From contig JADLSH010000113.1 of assembly GCA_016169945.1 (NCBI GenBank), positions 558,001 to 622,000 of the forward strand: DNA of 64,000 nt, in the 5' to 3' direction. The notes under the pieces were generated by a model. It searched no databases. It had not been told where the DNA came from and saw nothing but the letters and a program-made list of their open reading frames with translations. Made by a program: the position numbers and the translations under genes. This DNA is from Trachythela sp. YZ-2020. Its lineage: Eukaryota > Cnidaria > Anthozoa > Malacalcyonacea > Clavulariidae. Position 1 is the first letter of the stretch. Each line of letters opens with the position of its first letter. Shown here piece after piece: positions 44,601 to 57,000 of the stretch.

Positions 44601-47600
44601 TCTCTGCAATCATTAAAGACTGATTTACATACATCACACAAAAGACAAGATAGATGCAGACTATTTCACATAGGGTACAGTCAGTGTTGATATATCTCTA
44701 CAATCATTAAAGACTGATTTACATACAGCACACAAACGACAAGATAGATGCAGACTATTTCACATAGGATACAGTCAGTGTTGATATATCTCTGCAATCA
44801 TTAAAGACTGATTTACATACATCACACAAAAGACAAGATAGATGCAGACTATTTCACATAGGGTACAGTCAGTCTCGATATATCTCTACAATCATTAAAG
44901 ACTGATTTACATACAGCACACAAACGACAAGATAGATGCAGACTAGTTCACATAGGGTACAGTCAGTGTTGATATTTCTCTACAATCATTAAAGACTATT
45001 TCACATCTTCAAACATAACTTGGTGATGGCTTTCTGGTGAAAGTCACACTCACTAACACAACAACTGTGCCACCCCAGATTAATAATCAATATTTTTATG
45101 TCTTTTAGGCAACAGACTTTGTCCTGGAAATCTTAAGTAAATACAAAGACTTTGATTGCTTGCTAAAACACAAAGACGTCAAATCCGCATTGTCAAGAGC
45201 TAAAACCCCAGAATGTCGGAAAATTATTCAAAAGACAGGATGTTTATTAGAAAACCATAGGTTATATTTTGAATATGTAGACAGAAGTTGTAGAATTCCA
45301 AAGGGGAATGGTGGATATCCACGAGGCGTGACGGACGGTGTGCCGTCGGGCCCTCCTGTCAGGGTTGTATTCATGTTGAGTGTTCATGGTCGAGCATTGC
45401 GACAAGTGAAAAGACTGTTAAAATCAATTTATCATAGCAATCATTATTATTATTTTCATGTTGACCTGGTGAGTAAATGGTTTAAGGTAGTATTGAATAC
45501 TTCACTAAAATGTTCTGAACTTCACAACAAATTGAACTTCACAACGAAGCCTCTGATTGGCTACTAGAGAAAAAGCAGCCAATCAAATGCTCAGTGGGTA
45601 AACAAGAGACATGGCAGATAGTCTGGTTAACCCATTAATGCCCAACACTTTCTCCTTCTTGAGTAAAATTGTCTGACAAAGTGAAATAACAAAGTAGGGC
45701 ACATTGGGGGTAAATTGCAGCTCAGTAAGTTAAGATATAATTGTCTCCCTGCCCACTTCAAAGTGGAAAAAGTAAACTAAACTATTCTCTCATATATTTT
45801 AGAGGTCGGACTATTTATATCGTGAATTAGTTGAATTGGCATCAGGCTTGCCAAATGTAGCTGTAAGTCCATGGAGAATGGCTACAATATGGGGCGGCAG
45901 CAGTCTATTACAGATGTTGCTGAGAGCTTTAGATGATTTAATTAAGAAAGACGATTGGAAATGGGATTTCTTTATCAATTTGAGTGAATCTGACTATCCT
46001 ATAAAGTAAGTCACTGCTCGTATTGGGCTATTCCAATTTTAAACCGCACCCCCTGTTGAGGAACCCCTTTCTGTTGCACCCCTCCCGTGGAATTTCCAAA
46101 GAACTAAAGCCCCCCACCCATGGAAATTCCTAGGTGGAATTGACTACTACGGTGGAATTAAATATGCCATCCCCCATGGAAATTCCACAAAACTCCAAAT
46201 TTTTACAAGACCCTCCCCATGGAAATTCCAAACTAAATTTAACCCCCCCCCCTTGGAATTCCAAGGTTCCTCAACAGGGGGGTTCGATTAAAATAGCCCA
46301 TTAAAGGTTTGTTAAAGAAATATGAGGATGTTGGTGTCACAGTGGTTAGTGCAATGTGCCTTTTAACTTGTGACCACGAGGGCTCAATTCCTGCAATATG
46401 CAGTTTCTGATCATTTTGCCTCAGTTTCATGTCAATGGCCAGCAAGTGTTAATAATATTAACTACTATTATATATATTTTTTTGTTCACAGGTCGAATTC
46501 ACATCTAACAGAATTTCTTACAGCACATAGAGAGGACAATTTCTTAAAATCTCATGGCAGAGAACCGGATAGGTATGGTATAATGCTTTGTATCTTATCA
46601 AGATTTTCCTCGGCATCTCGTTCGATAGGATTAATAGTAGAAGGTGTTAGTAGATACTGATAGAATACTCGAATGGAAATTTATATACATTTTTAGACGT
46701 AGCCAGGAGCAGTTGCGAAAAGTGCAACTTAGGCCCTCTGGCAGGAATTAAAATTGCCACCCTGCGATTCTGGTGCAGCGCTCTGCTTTGTATCTTAGTA
46801 AAATTGTCTGGCATTGGATAGGGTAAAATAACAAAGTAGGGTGCATAATGGGTAAGCAAGAGCCTGGGCCGATAGTCTGGTTAGCCCTAATGGGTTAAGC
46901 CCAACCCTTTACCCTCCAGCCTTTACAAGTAAAATCTTTGAACCTCAGACTTTCTCACTCTTACAACAGCAGATTGATCACCATCTGTTGCACAATTGTG
47001 CTTTCTTAAGTGACACCTATCTCTTCTCATCTAGGTTTATCCACAAACAGGGACTTGATAGGACATTTGTGGAATGTGATGAGCATATGTGGAGGATAGG
47101 GGATCGCCGCTTGCCAGGGAATATTGAAGTGGATGGTGGAAGCGATTGGATTGGTCTAAACCGAAAGTTTGCTGAATATATTATCACATCTGACGATAGT
47201 CTAGTTGAAGGGTTAAAGAGAATATATGCATTTGCTCTTTTACCTGCTGAGGTAATGTATGGTCTAAGAATGCTGTAATAACAGCATGCAACAACTTGAT
47301 ACAAGATTGTTAGATTGGTTTGAACAGCCAGACACCAGGTTGTGTTCGTCTGCGCTATACATATGCAACGCTAATACTTGTATTTTCTGCTCCAGTCATT
47401 TTTCCACACAGTGCTACGCAATGGTCCGCAGTGCAAGACATTTATAAAAACAAACTTACGTGTAACAAACTGGAAACGCAAGCTAGGATGTCGTTGTCAA
47501 TATAAGCACGTTGTAGACTGGTGTGGATGTTCACCCAATGACTTCAAACCAGAAGATATGCCAAGACTGCAGGTGAGAAAATACACAGCATTAAAACTAA

Positions 47601-49688
47601 ACTAGCTTTACTTATACAGGGGTACTGGATAGCTCTATCAGTTCTAAACTGTTCCCCTTTGAGGTTCAGTAAGGGCCATCCCTTATTGGTCCAGTGCTAC
47701 TACAGGAGGAAACCTAAACTAAACTAACTTTATTTATACTGGATAGCTCTATCAGTTCTAAACTGTTCTCCCTAGAGCTCCAGTAAGGACCACCTCTTAT
47801 TGATCCAGTGTTACTACAGGAGGAAACCTAAACTAAACTAACTTTATTTATACTGGGCAGCTCTATCAGTTCTAAACTGTTCTTCCTAGAGGTCCAGTAA
47901 GGGTCATCTCTTATTGATCCAGTGTTACTACAGGAGGAAACCTAAACTAAACTAACTTTATTTATACTGGGCAGCTCTATCAGTTCTAAACTGTTCTTCC
48001 TAGAGGTCCAGTAAGGGACGACCCATATTGGTCCAGTGTTACTACAAGAGGAAATGGTAGCACCCAGAGAAATCCTGCGGTGTTTGGTAGAGTCAAACTC
48101 TCTCATATCTGTATATTGCGGAATCGAACCCCAGTCACAGAGGTGAAAGGCACACGCACTAACTACAGTGACACCAACACCAATCTAGCATATCACCTAT
48201 ACACATTCGCACCATAGCAGAACCTTTACAAGCAAATCTCATATTATTTTAGAAATCCAAGTACGATCTATTCGCACGAAAATTCGAAGCGATTGTCAAT
48301 CAAAAAGTCATCAACCTTTTGGACGAATACTTATTTGGGAACTTTACTTCGGGAATCCCGGCACTTAGTACCTACTGGGAGAATTTCTATCACCACCTTG
48401 ACGATGACCATCGACTTAGCGATACCATACGGACGTACTTTGCATCATTTGGTCGCTTAGCAACGAGATACGTGAGCTCTAGTTACTGTAAGAATCTTCC
48501 AATTGGGCAGTTTAAGGAGGTGACGTATTTCAACCAAGAGGATGAATTAAGCGGGATGTTAGTGTTGCAAGATATTGCTTTGAAAGGAGGGAAGAATGTT
48601 GTATTGGAAACATGGTTGTCTAGAGTTGATCAAGAGCAGATGATGAATTTAAATATGAGTGAGGGACCTAGCCGTTTGGCTGGATTACAGGTCGGTAGTC
48701 TAAATAATGTCTGTCAAATCATAGACCTAAAATCATAGCCCGAATCAGCTAACACATGTTTTAATGCCCGTTGCCACCTAATTCACATTTTCAGATAACT
48801 CACATGCCTAGTTATTTTCAGATAACTCACATGCCTAGTTACAACTGTTCTGATAATGTAAGCAAAGAATGGATTATGCTTCCATTATCAGAACAGTGGT
48901 AACTCGACATGTGAGTCATCTGAAAATGTGAATTGAGTGGTATACGTGCATCACTTGTTAGCTGATTAGCTGCATGTTCTTACTACATTACAGTCTATCA
49001 TCCACTCTCTCCCTAGGTGGGTACAAGCTGGGATGAGAAAGAACGACTGTTCAGAAACTATGGCCGACTCATGGGACCATGGGATGACCCAGTTCTAGTA
49101 CATTATTGGAAGAAAGGCACACCTTTTAATGTCAAACTTATGTGGATTGACCCTATCAGCGTAGTTACAGGTGTCTACGAGATGCGAGTTCAGGATGACT
49201 GGGTCGTATCCTTTCATAAACCAACTTACAATAAACCACTTCGTCCTGGGACGTGGACTGTGAAAATGGTGTATCGTGAAGAAGGGGGAACCGACCTTGT
49301 TATAGGCCAGACCAGTTTTCTTATCATACCATTAGGCTACAAAGACGGTACCGCAGTCGGCCCCGATCAGGCAATTGCCTCAAATGGCGGCCCGCCTGCG
49401 GGAAGGTATACTTCACAGTATACCATAGAATTTGACAGAGAGTCTGCGAACATAGATGTGCTTGCGAACGGTGCCTCGTTGAATTCCAAAAAGACTGGGG
49501 AAGAGTTACACGAGTGGATAGATACGCTAGTAAAGGAGAACTGGTCTATCGATGACGCATGCGCAGTTGGTAGTGAGGTCCAGGAGTGTGATGGGTTAGC
49601 TCAGTGTGAAATGACATCATGGAGTTCTAGGTCACCTGACCCTAAGTCGGAAATTGGTCAAGTCAGCGAGAATGGTACACTAAGGTGA
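41653..49688 (+). CDS. XYLT: Peptide O-xylosyltransferase
   Basis: Golgi enzyme that starts glycosaminoglycan chains by adding xylose to serine of proteoglycan core proteins (GT14). Eight exons: 41653-41892, 45109-45468, 45803-46005, 46492-46572, 47035-47251, 47396-47572, 48253-48690, 49017-49688; 2388 nt, 795 aa (human enzymes 865 and 959). Type II topology: short basic N-terminus, membrane helix about residues 9-29, stem to about 80. The catalytic domain starts near [20 protein letters not shown] and includes [30 protein letters not shown] and [10 protein letters not shown]. The C-terminal Xylo_C domain includes [10 protein letters not shown], and the end [20 protein letters not shown] matches the family's conserved terminus. 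Only one gene is seen here, so XYLT1 or XYLT2 cannot be assigned. Intron 1 holds a 94-bp satellite. Confidence 0.95.
42770..45003 (+). repeat. 94-bp satellite array, about 24 units
   Basis: Monomer begins 'ttgatatatctctacaatca' and includes 'agactgatttacatacagca', 'agatagatgcagactatttc' and 'acatagggtacagtcagtg'. The period is 93-94 bp, with few differences between units (cgcc/cgac/agac, tctac/tctgc/tctgt). There are four short deletions between about 44030 and 44180. It occupies most of XYLT intron 1. Confidence 0.95.
45630..45735. repeat. 'ttaacccatta' MITE copy
   Basis: 'gttaacccattaatgcccaacactttctcc' to 'gcagctcagtaagttaagat', with the family's 'gagtaaaattgtctgac' block. In XYLT intron 2. 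A second diverged copy is at 46785-46900 in intron 4. Confidence 0.6.
46024..46300. mobile_element. Foldback MITE in XYLT intron 3
   Basis: The left arm 'tgggctattccaattttaaa' and right arm 'attaaaatagccca' are inverted, with inner arms 'ccccctgttgaggaacc'/'ggttcctcaacaggggg'. The centre is C-rich, with repeated 'ccatggaaattcc' words that are themselves palindromic. Confidence 0.8.
47605..48170 (-). repeat. SINE with about four tail units
   Basis: Reverse-oriented. Tail units are at 47605-48050, then the body/head to 48170 ('gtttggtagagtcaaactct', 'ggaatcgaaccccagtcaca' = complement of a good B box, 'gcacacgcactaactacagtg'). In XYLT intron 6. Confidence 0.85.
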
Positions 49689-49734
49689 TGGATTGAATGG
49701 TACATGGCAGGGTAGTTGTGGTCACATATGGATT

Positions 49735-49915
49735 GAAGAGTGCATATAAAGTGACAGTGGGAGGGTACTTGTGGTCACAGAGGGACATATGATGTGAAAG
49801 TGACAAGATAATTGTGGCCACAGAGGGTTATATTGAGTGGCAGTCACAGGGTAATTGTGATCACTGAGGGACAAATTAAGTTACAGTGACAGGATAGTTG
49901 TGTACACAGAGGGAC
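49735..49915 (+). repeat. Minisatellite, about 40-45-bp units
   Basis: Four to five units built on 'gtgacag(t)...gggtacttgtggtcacagagggacata'. It lies directly downstream of the XYLT stop codon, possibly in the 3' untranslated region. Confidence 0.65.
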
Positions 49916-51000
49916 ACATACAATTAAATGCCACTCGTGCCCCATATAGTATACGAACTGGGCGAGTACACAGGCGTTGGTTCGTGTCGAACATTTCAAA
50001 ACATATACGCACTTCACACAAGATCGCACATTGTCCGAATTTGAATAATATATTTTCGATGTTTAAATATACTATATCGTTCATACAACTTGTGTCAATA
50101 ATGACTATTAATAGTGGCTCAATTTATACTAGAGAGACCGCTGATCCGTCTGGACAAACTTAGGCAAAGAGAAGATAGTTCGTATGGTAATTCATCTGTG
50201 TATAAACTTGAACTATCTGACCCGTAGTTCGTCTACACAGACTTGCATGCGTAGGTCGTCTTGACGGATGATCCGTAAACTATCAGGAAATATTAGACAT
50301 GATTTGTTCCCAGTACTAATTACGTTATTCTTGCAATTTCGACAGATGATCCATTAGACAGGCGCTCTAATATAATTCTCGCCAATAGCGCCTTCTGAAA
50401 ACACAAATTGTTTAAAATAAACTTCCATGCAAAGGCTTAAACAGTTAGTGCTTTATTATATTCGTTTAAACAATTACCGTCCTAATGAGACATTAACTGC
50501 CGAACAATTTGAAAGCCTAAAAGGTTTTGTGTAAATAGGCACACCATAACAAGATACACTGCATTTCAATTGCGGTTAATGCCACTTGTCCTATGCGGGC
50601 TATGTGAGACTAGGTTGGTACTCGAATCTGTTTGCGGTAATTTTTTTAAAGAAAATTACTCTTTTTTCCCGCCCTCTATACCACGATACTCTAGAATGTT
50701 TATTAAAGAGATCTAAATCTTAAAAATCGCACACATCATCGCCAAACTACGACGCGCTGGTCACTGCCGAAAATTTTTTTCCCTGTATAGTGAAGCAAAT
50801 TTGTGAAGTTGTTATGGCGATAGTGCTGGTTAATAATTAATCAACCCTTCTTTGGAACAAATACGAATATGAATTTTTAAACATTTTAGCCGAGAACGTA
50901 TAGAACACATTTAAGAATCGACGCGAATGCTGCAAAAAATTTTGGACTGGTTCTGTTAAGTATAAAATGTTTGGGGAGTGGTATAAGATGCATTAGTGAC
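49916..51000. other. Spacer between XYLT and channel gene B
   Basis: Contains, at about 50130-50370, a segment with 'gatccgtctggacaaact' and 'tgacggatgatccgtaaact' that has relatives at 53480-53660 and 62090-62240, so it is probably another MITE family. The rest is AT-rich without recognised genes. The promoter of gene B is expected near the 3' end. Confidence 0.45.
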
Positions 51001-54000
51001 ATGATTGTGCGTCTGAGGATGTCAGAGAGGATTTATTCGCATGTTTTTCGTTGTGTTCTTGTTACCGGTCTATGGCTACTAGCTTTTCAACCAGGAGTTT
51101 TGGGCCAGTGTTCGGAGTTCTCATCCGACGTGGAAATATACGCAGATTGGTGGAGTGTTTTGCCTTATTCGACTCATGTAAAGGAGAAAAATGGAAATTA
51201 TACTTATAATGGTAAGGAGAAGCTTGTTTTAAATCTGATCAACTAAAAGAATGTCTATAATATATCAGATTATTGTTACAATGGTTTAAAGTGATATGTG
51301 CGCGCACAGGACATTTGTAACGGTTATATGTGCGCACGCCACAGTATATCTGGCCTGGTTTAGTTTAAACGCAATGGTGAATAATGCAGTGCGCTAAAAG
51401 CAATGATATTAGAGGGCTTCAGATTTGACTGTGAGTCAAGATTTGTCATTTGCGCATCAGTCACGCCATAATATTTTGCTGTTGCCATCCCTAGCAAGCA
51501 AACAGTGGCGCACTAACATGTAGCACGAGGTGCGCAAACGACTAATATTGCACTCCTGAATACGTGATTCCTGTGTAGCTAACGATAAACGATCTATACT
51601 GCGCGTTCGTAGGAACAAACTACCTAGTGAAAAATACAACAAGAACTTCGACGTTTCGAGCGAAGGCTCTTCGTCTGGAAGTTTAACAGAAGTTAGTAGT
51701 GGTTTCTAACTTCCAGACGAAGGGCTTTCGCTCGGCGAAACGTCAAAGTTCTTGTTCTATTTTTCAGGTATAGTTTGACGCTACAAACCCGCAGCATATT
51801 AATCTTATACTCGTCGTCAAATCTAAGACTATACGTTCAAATGAACTGAGCTGCAGTGTACATACAGATAACGCTTTGTTCATACATGAACGATGCTCAT
51901 TTAGATACTCATTCATTTTGTCCATAATGTCTGAAAACATTTTACTCATCACTGAAACAGGACACAGAAGAATTACGAAATATTCAAAAACTCTCTTTAA
52001 CCCTTAACTGAAAGTTGATTAAAAGCTACTTAGAACTGCACGATAAAGTTCCACACAAATAAACTAAAAATTGACAGGATTCCTTACTAAAATCCCCTTG
52101 GAATAAACGAATTCATGCACACAAAACAGCTAACTGGTGAGCGCCCAAGATTTTTGTATCAATTCACTTGTATTGCGTGTAACCTTATCGTACTCAAATA
52201 CTTCAAAACTGTTTTTATCGTATGATTTTTTGAGTTAAACTAAGATCTGGATCAACAGACTTATACAAATAAAACAGGTGTGTGCACGAATCATATGGAG
52301 AAACTTTAGAGCAGTTTATTAGCATAATTAACTTTGGTCTACGATGCATATTAGACATAGTGTTGCAAAGCTAACGGCTATAGGCTGTGACGCGTCGAAA
52401 GCTAAATAGCGGTTATTTCTCAGTGCATGAAGGTCTTCTACTGAATTTGACAGTCATGTTTGGCTGTGCTGACTTCAATGATATTTTCACGTTCAGAAAC
52501 TTTTGTTTTGATTACTGTTGTCATGGAACACACGACATCCTGCAAGCCAAAGGCATAGTGTGTTTAAGAATTAAGTCATTATTGTAGAACGTAGAACATC
52601 AGCGCGATGTCTTTTGCCCCACCAAACCCAATTTGCTTTCTTTACCAACTAAAATACGCATAACTGCAGGTAATAACACAAAAATTTTGGTCAAAATCTT
52701 TGTAAGTATTGTTTAATAACTGTGCACATAAGAATGCTAATTATGGTTTGTGTATATGCGTGTATACTAGCAGGTTTCGTCAAAACAATTAGTCTACGAC
52801 TCTCGCCAGTGCCTTGTGCATAGTGGCTTAATGAGGGTTTTGAATGGGGTGAACTTACTACTAATATCTGTCCATATTTTTCACTGACACCTGACATATC
52901 GTAATTGATAACTGACAAACGATGAAACAGCAATTTGGAACAGATAGCTTACAAAACATCCTACTGAAAGCTGTGTTACGATACGGCTGAAGCCGTGGAA
53001 AACAGATTGTACAGTGGTCTGAACGCTGTACCAGAATCTCAGAGCGCATGTGCTAGACTCTTCTGGGAGGGCCTGTAGTTTCATTTGTCGCAACTACTCC
53101 CGATTAGGTCTTAAAATATATGTGCCACAGGCCCTTTTCCATCCACAAAAACACCCAAACTTTATGTCTTTAATTAGTCTACATTTGTTTATATTACACA
53201 TCTATGAATATGCACTCTATTTACATCTATAGCTATTACCCAGTTACACCTCATGTAAATATGATGTATGTTTATTAACACGTTCAGGTTGCTTGGTTGC
53301 CGAGACGCCAGATGGTTTTAGGTGTTGGTCGCAAGTTTATAAATATTTCAGAATAACATAGCATGTACTATAGTTGCTAGTTGCTACAATTCACAAACAA
53401 GTAGTTCTGTGAGTGTGACATGTGAGACTGCACGTGAAATATTTGCCCTATTCATGACTAAAATTGAACAACTCTCGCAGCGTCAACTGTCGTCTCGTAC
53501 ATCCGTCTGACGGTTAATCAGCCTTAGTGAAGACGAACCATCCAGATGAACTCGCTAGAATAGCGCGATCTGTATTGGCAATGGTTCTGGGAACAAATCA
53601 TGTCATCTTAGACTTAGTTTTGGTTCCCAAATATCTACGAACTGCGAGTAATAAAGCATCGCTTTTTCCTAACATCTCGAAAGTCTGATGCCACTGTAGG
53701 TAGTGCCTATAGGAAATACTGCGGGGTCTTTTGGATCAATCTACCTGAATACAATAAGAACTTCGACGCTTCGAGCGAAGGCCCTTCTTCTATTAACTTC
53801 CAGAGGATGGGCCTTCGCTCGAAACGTCGAAGTTCTTACAGCCAAAAAATTGCCAGAATGTCAGAAAAATTGCGCTTTTTGAACGAAGCTGTAACTTGTC
53901 TCCTTATAAGACCTTAATACGCAAATAGTAAATTTAGTGTTTTTTGATAGATTAAGGTGTGCTCTTTCACACTACATGCACCATAACTTAGTAACTGGTC

Positions 54001-57000
54001 GGAGATAAATGAGGTCAAGAAATTGCCAGAAAATATGTCTTGCAAATTGTGTTTTTTGAACGAAGCTGTAACTTGTCTCCTTAATAATATACAAATAGTA
54101 AATTTAGTGTTTTTTGATAGAAGAAGGGTGTCCATTCACTTTTTACAAATTTCGCACGTACGTTTGTAGACAGACGACGCACTGCCAGATAGTTATTTTG
54201 ACGGATGAAAACCCAAGAAAATATTCTTAAACACTTCAATATAAACGGTATATATTCTTACTTACACATTTCCCCATGATAACATTCCACAAATTTTGTC
54301 ATCTTGTTATAATAGGATACGGTGGAATCAGTTGGTTTATAAAATTATAATCATCAGTTTGTCTCCCAACTACCCTAAAAAAAGGAATCAGGAGCCACTT
54401 GGTTAACTAAAGTCTTAAGACCTGGTCAACGCGGATGAGAGTTGATGACAGTCAATGAGAGTTGAAACATTCGCTCCCGTTTGACCAACATCTCTCATCA
54501 ACTCTCATCAACTTTGAGCTCGTTCAAATTTTGATGAGATTGGATGAGAGTTTTTGCACGTTTGACAGGTACGCGTGGTAATATCCCGTCAACTCTCATG
54601 CCACTCTTGTTCTCGTTTGCCCGGGGCGTGAGAGTTGATGAAACTCTCATGCAAACTCTCGCTTGCCAACTCTCATTGACTCTCATCTTCGTTTGACCAA
54701 CAGGTCTTTACGTATAGGGCTGCCACTTACAACGAGCGTTGTTCCAAAAAAACTGATATAGAGTAGTGTTCGCATTGTTTGTTACAAGTTGTTGCCAAGT
54801 TGTTACAGACCTACGGCAAACTTGCTACAATGTTATTTCAACAAGTTGATGTAAGGTTGTGTTCACATGCTTGCACTGCTGGTCACAAATTACTGGAACA
54901 ACTTGTGACAAGTGTGTTGAGCCAACATCTGCTGTGGGCCTGGGGCCGGTTGTACGAAGCCCGTTTAGCTTATCCGGTGGATACATGTAAATCGAAAATA
55001 TCGATCAAGTCTATACATTCATCGAACAACCAAGCTAAAATATTTCAACTTGAATAAAACAATTATGTTTGCAACTACATATTAGGCGCATAAGATTTAA
55101 GTGTTTTCTATAAGTTTGGCTTATCAACCGTTAAGCTAAACGGCCTTCGTACAACCGACCCCTGGCTGTAACAAGTCGGGAACAAGCCGTGCGAACAAGC
55201 CGTGCGAACAGAACTTGTTATCAGCTTGTTTTGGAACAACTTTGTACGAAATCTGCTATATACAGGCTTCTAAAACTCGTGCGTTTTTATGCGTGGTAAA
55301 CAAGTCCTTGTCATTTTTAGGTATTTTCCCAAAACTTCTAAAAAGTCTTGAAAACCGAACAGGGATAAGAGTAAAATACAATGAACCCATGTCAAACTTT
55401 TTGAATTTCACCTCGGTAGCAAGACTCAAGAAAAACAATACAGTTTACTTCCCAGTGATGAAGGAAGAGGCAACAGGGGATAAATGTTTTATTCCCGTTT
55501 TGACAACGAATGGCCCAGCTTATATTATTCATATTGACGAAATTGTCCCGCTAACATTACTTGGAAAAGGTCTGCTTCAAGGATGGCAAGTTATTGCACT
55601 GACTTTATTACTGGCTGCAATTTCTGGGATATTTATTTGGCTTATGGTAAGAGTTTTTGCTATATTTTATGTTGGTTTATCTATGACTGAACTAAATTAA
55701 CTTTGTTTATACTGGATAGCTCTATCAGTTCTAAACTGTTCTCCCTAGAGGTCCAGTAAGAGCCATCTCTTATTGATTCAGTGTTACTACAGGAGGAAAC
55801 TTAAACTAAACTAACTTTATTTATACTGGATAGCTATCAGTTCTAAACTGTTCTCCCTAGAGGTTCAGTAAGAGCCATCTCTTATTGATTCAGTGTTACT
55901 ACAGGAGGAAACTTAAACTAAACTAACTTTATTTATACTGGATAGCTCTATCAGTTCTAAACTGTTCTTCCTAGAGGTCCAGTAAGGGTCATCTCTTATT
56001 GATCCAGTGTTACTACAGGAGGAAACCTAAACTAAACTAACTTTATTTATACTGGATAGCTCTATCAGTTCTAAACTGTTCTTCCTAGAGGTCCAGTAAG
56101 AGTCATCTCTTATTGATTCAGTGTTACTACAGGAGGAAACCTAAACTAAACTAACTTTATTTATACTGGATAGCTCTATCAGTTCTAAACTGTTCTTCCT
56201 AGAGGTCCAGTAAGGGACATCCCTTACTGGTCCAGTGTTACTACAGGAGGAAACCGGAGTACCTGGAGAAAACCTGTGATGTTTGGTAGAGTCAAACTGG
56301 AAGCACTCTTCTCACATGCGACTGAGGTGAAATTATAATCAAACAACTGCATATTGCAGGAATCAGACCTCTGTCACAGAGGTGAAAGACACATACACTA
56401 ACACTCTGACTGCTTATGGACCAAAATTTGACAAGTACAGATTAAGTTTACAAATTCCTATTTTGTATTTTTCCAGGACAGAGGCTCCAATCCAGAGGAT
56501 TTTCCACCTCATTTCTTCACGGGAGTCTGGCAAGGTTTTTGGTGGGCCTTTGTTACCATGACAACAGTTGGGTAAGCTCGCTACTTTTTGAATAAAATTA
56601 TCATTTTTATAACAGACACTTCCCAAATTTGCTTGGGTGCATATGAAACAATAGGTCATGTGATTCACAATGTGGTTCTATGTAAGATATATTTTTATAA
56701 AATAACATGTATATAACGCGTGCTCTGATTGGTCGAAACCCGTGTTTGGATCAGGCCATCCAAACACGGAAGACTATCGTGTTGTTGTTATTTTATAATA
56801 TACAATTACTTTATGGTTTCCGTGTTTGGATGGCCTGATCCAAACACTTGGGAATGTTGCTCGAGTTAAGAAAAGCTAGCAAAATCACTCGCCTTCGGCT
56901 CGAGATTTCGTGCGCTTTTCTTAACTCTCGCAACATTCCCACGTGTTTGGATCAGGCCATCCAAACACGGAAACCATAAAGTAATTGTATAATGTCATTT

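Noticed and set aside
42770..45003. CRISPR array
   Set aside because: Units are contiguous 94-bp satellite monomers without unique spacers, inside an intron of an animal gene.
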